Shown here: one piece after another, positions 58,872-64,000 of the stretch
Position numbering within the stretch: the first letter of the stretch is position 1
Layout: every line of letters starts with the position of its first letter
DNA from: Acididesulfobacillus acetoxydans
GTDB lineage: Bacteria; Bacillota; Desulfitobacteriia; Desulfitobacteriales; Desulfitobacteriaceae
Assembly (NCBI RefSeq): GCF_902729405.1
Contig: NZ_LR746496.1
Coordinates: forward strand, 1,612,001 to 1,676,000
Length of the DNA stretch: 64,000 nucleotides
Direction of reading: 5' to 3'
The notes under the pieces: model-generated
Database searches by the model: none
What the model was told of the DNA's origin: nothing
The model's input: the letters and a program-made list of their open reading frames with translations, nothing else
Made by a program: the position numbers and the translations under genes

Positions 58872-60275
58872 TTGAAGAAAATAAGAAACGCTAAGGAATT
58901 ACTCGCTCGTGGTGACGTCGAATCGAGGCGGATGGTTTTATCTATTTTGGAACAAGTGCTACAGAGAATGGATTCCTACAATCGGATTAAAGATATCGCA
59001 AAGCTAGACGGGGACGTCCTGCAGATCGGAACAAAAAAGATCAATTTGCAGGAGAAGAAAAGAATATTTCTTCTCGGCGCGGGCAAAGCATGCAACTCGA
59101 TGGCCCGGGCGGTTGAAGACATTTTGGGCGATAGAATTACCAAAGGAATTATTATTGTAAAAGTTCTGGAGCCAACAGAAAAGTTTAAATATTGCGAGGT
59201 GGTCTGCGGCGGACATCCGCTACCGAACGAGGAGGGCCTCAAAGCGGCCGAAGCTATTTTGGAGCTGGTTGAACAAGCTGACGCCAATGATCTGTTTATC
59301 AGCGTCATCAGTGGCGGGAGTTCGGCGTTGATGAGTTGCCCCGTACAAAGCATCAGTCTTGAAGAAGAGCTGAAAGTAACCGATCTGTTGTTGAAATGCG
59401 GGGCAAATATTAATGAAATTAATGCGGTGCGGCGGCATATTTCCCAGGTCAACGGGGGGCGGCTGGCAGAAAAAATTCTCGCCAAGCGGGCTGAGCTGAT
59501 CAACTTTATCATCAGTGATAGCGTAGGGGCAAAGCCGACCGCCGATCGGAGCCGTCCCTGTTTTTTTCAGGGCACTCCTGTAGCGCGTGACCAGACAACA
59601 ATCAAAGATGCTTTAAATACAATCAAGAAGTACAGGCTCGCGGCCGAAGTACCAAAGGCAATCATGGACTATCTTGAGGCAGAAGATGAGTCGCATGAGA
59701 CACCTAAAGAATTAGAGGGGAGGGTTTCGCATTTCGTCCTTGATAAAGTCCCTGATTCCTGTGAAGTTGCAGCTGCGGTCGCGCGGGAAATGGGAATTCC
59801 GTCAATGACGCTGACAACTTATCTTGAAGGAGAGAGTAGGGAAGCCGGAATATTTTTAGCGAGCGTTGCCCGAGAAATACAGACCAACCATCGTCCGCTG
59901 GCAACTCCGTGCGTGTTATTGCTGGCGGGAGAGACTACGACCAAAATAGAAAAAAATGAAAAGTGTGGCAAGGGTGGTCCCTCGCAGGAATTGGCGCTGG
60001 GGTTTGCACTCAAGGCGGAGCTGGTTGAGGGAGTATGTCTTGGAGCGCTGGATACTGATGGCACCGACGGACCGACGGATGCGGCTGGTGCGATTGCCGA
60101 TGCTAAAACGGCCGCGCGGGCTAGGTCGATAGGCTTGGATATGTACAAAGCGACGCTAGAGCATTCGTCTCATTCGTTCTTTGATGGGCTTGGAGACTGC
60201 TTATACACAGGAACAACTGGGACAAATGTCTGTGATTTGAATGTTTTGTATATCCCCAATAAGAGAGAGGCATAA
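58872..60275 (+). CDS. glycerate 2-kinase family protein (GckA/MOFRL type)
   Basis: 467 aa from TTG at 58872 (AAGGGG upstream at 58857-58862). The DUF4147 domain has IFLLGAGKACNSMARAVEDI, VVCGGHPLPNEEGLKAAEAI, LFISVISGGSSALMSCP and INAVRRHISQVNGGRLAEKI. The C-terminal MOFRL region follows: LLLAGETTTKIEKNEKCGKG, GPSQELALGFALK and LGALDTDGTDGPTDAAGA. Known members phosphorylate glycerate (or hydroxypyruvate-derived acids) to 2-phosphoglycerate. The next gene, 16 bp downstream, is an enolase paralogue. Length and motifs are normal, so it is likely an active kinase, possibly for a different 2-hydroxy acid. Confidence 0.88.
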   Translation: MKKIRNAKELLARGDVESRRMVLSILEQVLQRMDSYNRIKDIAKLDGDVLQIGTKKINLQEKKRIFLLGAGKACNSMARAVEDILGDRITKGIIIVKVLEPTEKFKYCEVVCGGHPLPNEEGLKAAEAILELVEQADANDLFISVISGGSSALMSCPVQSISLEEELKVTDLLLKCGANINEINAVRRHISQVNGGRLAEKILAKRAELINFIISDSVGAKPTADRSRPCFFQGTPVARDQTTIKDALNTIKKYRLAAEVPKAIMDYLEAEDESHETPKELEGRVSHFVLDKVPDSCEVAAAVAREMGIPSMTLTTYLEGESREAGIFLASVAREIQTNHRPLATPCVLLLAGETTTKIEKNEKCGKGGPSQELALGFALKAELVEGVCLGALDTDGTDGPTDAAGAIADAKTAARARSIGLDMYKATLEHSSHSFFDGLGDCLYTGTTGTNVCDLNVLYIPNKREA

Positions 60276-60291
60276 GGGAGTTGGATTCACG

Positions 60292-61575
60292 ATGAGTCGT
60301 ATCAAAAATGTTGTACCTCGGCAGATATTTGACACCAAAGGGCGGCCGATGCTGGAGGTTGATATCGTTACCGATAACGGGGCCATGGGACGGGGTTCGT
60401 CCCCTACCGGCACATCGGTGGGGAAACATGAGGCCGTTGTACTTCGTGATATGGATATCTCTTCCTTCGGCGGGCTTGGTGTTTCCCGCGCTATCAAAAA
60501 CATCCAGGAAATCGTAGCGCCGGCAATCATCGGTATGGACGTAAACGAACAAGAACTTATCGATAATACGATAATCGCCCTTGACGGGACAAAAAACAAA
60601 GCGAGACTAGGCGGCAATACGATTTATAGTACGTCGATAGCTGTAGCCAGGGCAGCCGCTTGTAGTAATAACCTCCCGCTTTATCGATACCTGGCGAAGG
60701 GTAAGGAAGTAACTATTCCTGTTCCTACGTTTAATATGATCAACGGAGGGTCTTACGGAGCAAGCAGACTGGATTTTCAGGAATTTATGATTGTTCCTTG
60801 GAAAGCACAAACCTTCCGGGAGGCGATGCAGATAGCCGTGGAAGTGTTTTATATACTGCCTGATATTATTCGGAAAAAAGGGGGCCTTGTTAATACTGGC
60901 AATTATTCCGGTTATGGCGCTCCCGTACAAGATCCTGCAGCCGTGCTAGATATTTTGAGCACAGCGGCGGAAGCAGCAGGGTATCTTGACAAGATAGTTT
61001 TTGCGCTTGATTGCGCGGCCAGTGAAATATACGACGAAACTAGAAATAAATACAGATTTATGGAGCAGTTTGTAACTCGGGAAGACATCATAAATGTTAT
61101 AAAAGAGTTATCAAAAAAATACCCTCTGTTATTTGTGGAAGATATTCTTCAAGAAGATGATTTTGCCGGTTTTGCACTTGCCACAGAACAGTTATATCCG
61201 ACATTGGTCGTGGGGGACGACCTGTTTACTACCAACATCGAAAGAGTAAAGACCGGAATAAAAATGCATGCGGGTAACGGCATTATTTTAAAACCTAATC
61301 AGGTCGGCTCGTTGACGGAAGCACTGGTAACTAAAGTCTATGCCAGCGAACGAGGTTTTACCGTTATTCCTTCCGGCCGGGCCGGCGGTGCAGTCGATGA
61401 TCCGATCCGGGAAATAGCTGTCGGCATAAAAGCGCCATTGGTAAAAGTAGGTGCGCCGCGGAGCGGTGAAAGGATTAACTCAATGAACCAGCTGCTGCGG
61501 ATTGAGGAAACACTGACCGGCCCCAGGACGTTGGCCGATATCGGGGCTATTATTGCGGAATTTCGGCTTGACTAA
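60292..61575 (+). CDS. enolase-superfamily paralogue with altered active site
   Basis: 427 aa from ATG at 60292 with AAGGGAG upstream. The fold signature of true enolases is clear: QIFDTKGRPMLEVDIVTDNG, FQEFMIVPW, VFALDCAASEIYD, VVGDDLFTTN, ILKPNQVGSLTEALVT and SMNQLLRIEETL. Metal ligands (Asp240, Glu283, Asp309/310) and both lysines (Lys334, Lys385) are kept. However, the catalytic GDEGGFAP motif is replaced by GNYSGYGAP, the GGSH histidine is Tyr155, and the SHRSGET loop reads PSGRAGGAV. A canonical 2-phosphoglycerate dehydratase role is therefore doubtful. The enzyme may act on a related phosphorylated acid made by the upstream kinase. It starts 16 bp after the kinase stop and ends 14 bp before hyuA. 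Confidence 0.88.
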   Translation: MSRIKNVVPRQIFDTKGRPMLEVDIVTDNGAMGRGSSPTGTSVGKHEAVVLRDMDISSFGGLGVSRAIKNIQEIVAPAIIGMDVNEQELIDNTIIALDGTKNKARLGGNTIYSTSIAVARAAACSNNLPLYRYLAKGKEVTIPVPTFNMINGGSYGASRLDFQEFMIVPWKAQTFREAMQIAVEVFYILPDIIRKKGGLVNTGNYSGYGAPVQDPAAVLDILSTAAEAAGYLDKIVFALDCAASEIYDETRNKYRFMEQFVTREDIINVIKELSKKYPLLFVEDILQEDDFAGFALATEQLYPTLVVGDDLFTTNIERVKTGIKMHAGNGIILKPNQVGSLTEALVTKVYASERGFTVIPSGRAGGAVDDPIREIAVGIKAPLVKVGAPRSGERINSMNQLLRIEETLTGPRTLADIGAIIAEFRLD

Positions 61576-61589
61576 GGGGGGTATATGTA

Positions 61590-63635
61590 ATGTATAGGAT
61601 TGGAATAGACGTGGGCGGTACCTTTACCGATGTAACACTTTTGAATGCTGATACCGGAAAGTATTATACCTACAAACTGTCATCGACGCCGCACGACCAG
61701 TCAGTGGCGATTATGAACGGGACGAAGGAGATTCTGGAGCTTTATAATATTTCGGCGAGAGATGTTAACTATTTTGGCCATGGCACGACGGTGGCCACTA
61801 ATATAATTATCGAGCGAAAAGGGGCCAAAACGGCGCTACTTACTACGCGTGGCTTTAGGGATATCCTGGAGATCGGGCGTCAGACACGGCCCAGTCTTTA
61901 TAATTTATTTGAGGAGAAACCAGAAACCTTGGTGAAGCGGTCGCTCAGGCGCGAGTTAAACGAGCGCGTCAGATCCGACGGCAGTGTCGCAAAAGCCATT
62001 GAACCGAAAGAAATTATTGCGGCTTTAGAGAAAATAAAGCAGGAAGGTGTCGAATCGCTGGCAGTTTGTTTTTTGTTTTCATTTCTCAACAGTGAAAATG
62101 AAAAAGCAGTTGAAGACTGCATCAAACAAGTCTGGCCGGAAGTTTACTATTCACTATCGTCAGCTATTCTTCCCGAGTTTAGGGAGTTTGAGCGGCTGAG
62201 CACGACGGTAATAAACTCCTATCTTGGTCCGAAGATGAAAATATATATCGACAACATGCAAGAACGGGTTAAAGAAGTGGGTGTCACGGTTGAACCGTAT
62301 ATCACCCAGTCCAACGGCGGGGTAATGTCGATCAGCTCCACGGTGGAGACGCCGGTCCAGACCGCGTTGTCCGGTCCGAGCGCAGGTGTTGTCGGAGCGA
62401 TTTATGTGGCCGAGTCCGCGGGATTTAAAAACATTATCACTTATGACATGGGCGGCACCAGCACGGACGTTTCGCTGGTGAACAACGGGACGGCCGAATA
62501 TACGACCAAACGCAAGGTTTGCGGTTTGCCGTCGGGTGTGCCGATGATCGATGTTCATGCCGTCGGGGCTGGCGGGGGAAGCATTGCCCGGGTTGACAGC
62601 GCGGGAGCCCTCAAGGTTGGTCCGGAAAGCGCCGGGTCGGTACCTGGCCCGGCTTGCTACGGCTTGGGCGGGGATAATCCCGTAGTTACCGACGCCAATC
62701 TGGTGCTCGGGCGCATAAACCCCAAGCATTTTCTGGGTGGGCGGATGCAAATCAAGGCGAAATACGCCGAAAAAGCAATCCGGGAAAAAGTCGCCGGAAA
62801 GCTTGGGATGTCGGTAGAGGAAGCGGCTCAGGGCATTATCCGCGTCGTCAACTCGAATATGTCCCGGGCAATCCGCGTCATCACCGTCGAACGCGGCTAC
62901 AATCCGTCTGATTTTACGTTGGTAGCCTATGGCGGCGCCGGTCCTTTGCATGCGGTTCACCTGGCCCAGGATATGGGCATCAAAACAGTGCTCATTCCGT
63001 CGGCCCCGGGAGTTCTTTGCGCATTCGGCCTGTTAACGGCCGATATCAAAAAGAGCTATGTCAAGACTTGGCTTTCAAAATACGATGAAGCTGGTCCGGA
63101 ACTTCTCAACAGCATTTTCAAACCGCTTATCAAACAGGGTAATGCTTGGCTTGCGTCCGAGAACGTGCCGGAAGCCAACCGCAAGTTTAATAATATCGTT
63201 GAAATGCGCTACATCGGTCAGAATTACGAACTTCAAGTCAGTGTTCGGTCCGGCGCAATCAGCCAGAGTGATTTCGAGGAGCTTAAAACCAAATTCTTTA
63301 AAGAGCATGAGAAGAACTACGGATATTTCAATCCTACCGCTCCGGTGCAATTTGTCAATTTCCGGACCGAGGCGATCGGCATTGTCGCCAAGCCGAACCT
63401 TGCTACAATCGAAAAGATGACGGATAACATTAAAAAGGCCCTGATCGAAACCAGGGAGGTTTATTTTGCCGAGACGGGGACTATTGACTGTCCGGTATAT
63501 GACCGCTATAAAATCGGCCAGATCGATCGCGTGCAAGGGCCCTGCATTATTGAGCAGATGGATTCCACCACGGTCATTCCCCCCAATACCCATTTTAAAG
63601 TCGATTGTTACGGCAACATCATCGTTACGGTTTGA
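61590..63635 (+). CDS. hyuA: hydantoinase/oxoprolinase family protein, subunit A, second locus
   Basis: 681 aa, ATG with AAGGGGGG upstream. The N-terminal MYRIGIDVGGTFTDVTLLN and FKNIITYDMGGTSTDVSLVN are the two phosphate-binding motifs. AVGAGGGSIARVDSAGAL and AYGGAGPLHAVHLAQDMGIK follow. It clearly belongs to the same family as the protein at 1460 but is only moderately similar. It is followed by hyuB after 25 bp. Cotranscribed with the kinase and enolase-like genes, it probably acts in the same pathway, as an ATP-dependent amidase, lactamase or carboxylase subunit. Confidence 0.93.
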   Translation: MYRIGIDVGGTFTDVTLLNADTGKYYTYKLSSTPHDQSVAIMNGTKEILELYNISARDVNYFGHGTTVATNIIIERKGAKTALLTTRGFRDILEIGRQTRPSLYNLFEEKPETLVKRSLRRELNERVRSDGSVAKAIEPKEIIAALEKIKQEGVESLAVCFLFSFLNSENEKAVEDCIKQVWPEVYYSLSSAILPEFREFERLSTTVINSYLGPKMKIYIDNMQERVKEVGVTVEPYITQSNGGVMSISSTVETPVQTALSGPSAGVVGAIYVAESAGFKNIITYDMGGTSTDVSLVNNGTAEYTTKRKVCGLPSGVPMIDVHAVGAGGGSIARVDSAGALKVGPESAGSVPGPACYGLGGDNPVVTDANLVLGRINPKHFLGGRMQIKAKYAEKAIREKVAGKLGMSVEEAAQGIIRVVNSNMSRAIRVITVERGYNPSDFTLVAYGGAGPLHAVHLAQDMGIKTVLIPSAPGVLCAFGLLTADIKKSYVKTWLSKYDEAGPELLNSIFKPLIKQGNAWLASENVPEANRKFNNIVEMRYIGQNYELQVSVRSGAISQSDFEELKTKFFKEHEKNYGYFNPTAPVQFVNFRTEAIGIVAKPNLATIEKMTDNIKKALIETREVYFAETGTIDCPVYDRYKIGQIDRVQGPCIIEQMDSTTVIPPNTHFKVDCYGNIIVTV

Positions 63636-63660
63636 TAAGTATCGTTAAGGAGTGAACACC

Positions 63661-64000
63661 GTGAGTATAAAATTTGATGGCGTGTTACTCGAGATTATCG
63701 AAAATACTTTCATGTCGATTGCCGAGGAAATGGGGGCAGTCCTGGTAAAATCGGCTTACTCGACCAACATCAAAGAGCGTAAAGATTGCTCGTGCGCCAT
63801 TTTTGACGCCGAAGGTAATACCATCGCTCAGGCTGAACATATCCCTATGCATCTGGGTTCGCTGCTCGGCATGGTCCGGGATATCCGCAAAAATTACGCC
63901 CCAGAGGACATTCATGAGGGAGATATGTTCATCGCTAACGATCCCTATAACGGCGGGGGAACTCATCTGCCCGACATCGCGATTGCCTCGCCGGTCTTCT
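63661..64000 (+). CDS. hyuB: hydantoinase/oxoprolinase family protein, subunit B, second locus, partial
   Basis: Starts at GTG 63661 with AAGGAG 9 nt upstream and runs past the window end; 113 residues are seen. MSIKFDGVLLEIIENTFMSI, KERKDCSCAIFDAEGNTIAQ and IANDPYNGGGTHLPDIAIAS are the diagnostic N-terminal Hydantoinase_B segments. It pairs with HyuA encoded immediately upstream. Confidence 0.92.
   Translation, partial: MSIKFDGVLLEIIENTFMSIAEEMGAVLVKSAYSTNIKERKDCSCAIFDAEGNTIAQAEHIPMHLGSLLGMVRDIRKNYAPEDIHEGDMFIANDPYNGGGTHLPDIAIASPVF

Overview
The window reads as a chromosomal segment of an anaerobic Firmicute (Clostridia or Negativicutes type). The clues are strong AGGAGG-type ribosome binding sites, frequent TTG/GTG starts, an HPr/PTS sugar system, two hydantoinase/oxoprolinase operons, and a mobile-element load (IS66, IS256, IS3, IS1634, a RIT element, a group II intron, a TniA/TniB-like transposon) typical of such genomes. 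No rRNA, tRNA or CRISPR array was recognised. Species cannot be named from the sequence alone.

Layout. 1-420: tail of an ISAzo13-type transposase. 697-6568: a catabolic operon (XRE-cupin regulator, HyuA, HyuB, small cupin) followed by a truncated M24 peptidase-like gene. 6569-12000: nested debris, with a recombinase-in-trio (RIT) element lying in an IS256 transposase gene, which itself interrupts a two-HTH regulator; then a ComM-like relic. 12105-18634: a GC-richer mannitol-type PTS operon (IICB, PRD activator, IIA, PfkB-type sugar-phosphate kinase, zinc dehydrogenase, HPr). 18872-31414: an AT-richer sugar operon (SorC regulator, zinc dehydrogenase, FGGY kinase, Rbs-type ABC importer, DeoC aldolase) into which an IS66 element carrying a DruA/DUF4338 gene and a group II intron have inserted.

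31415-58750 is an accessory island. It holds a tyrosine recombinase relic, a four-gene type III-like restriction-modification cluster (helicase, DUF4391, Mod, Res), a HEPN-motif protein, two duplicated modules of small genes, an IS3 element, an intact 3,987-bp transposon with TGT/ACA ends and a 5-bp target duplication that splits a membrane-anchored gene in frame, and an IS1634-type element. 58872-64000 is a second catabolic operon: glycerate-2-kinase-like protein, an enolase paralogue lacking several catalytic residues, HyuA and the start of HyuB, which runs off the window.

Most informative points: (i) the IS66-DruA element is complete, with 8-bp target duplications and GTAA ends, and its right end gives the interrupted kinase gene a new in-frame ATG; (ii) the kinase / altered enolase / HyuAB operon suggests an uncharacterised phosphorylated-acid pathway; (iii) the R-M cluster carries two extra subunits and a Mod with an AT-rich, apparently exchanged specificity region; (iv) the transposon at 48895-52881 is precise enough that the ancestral gene can be rebuilt.
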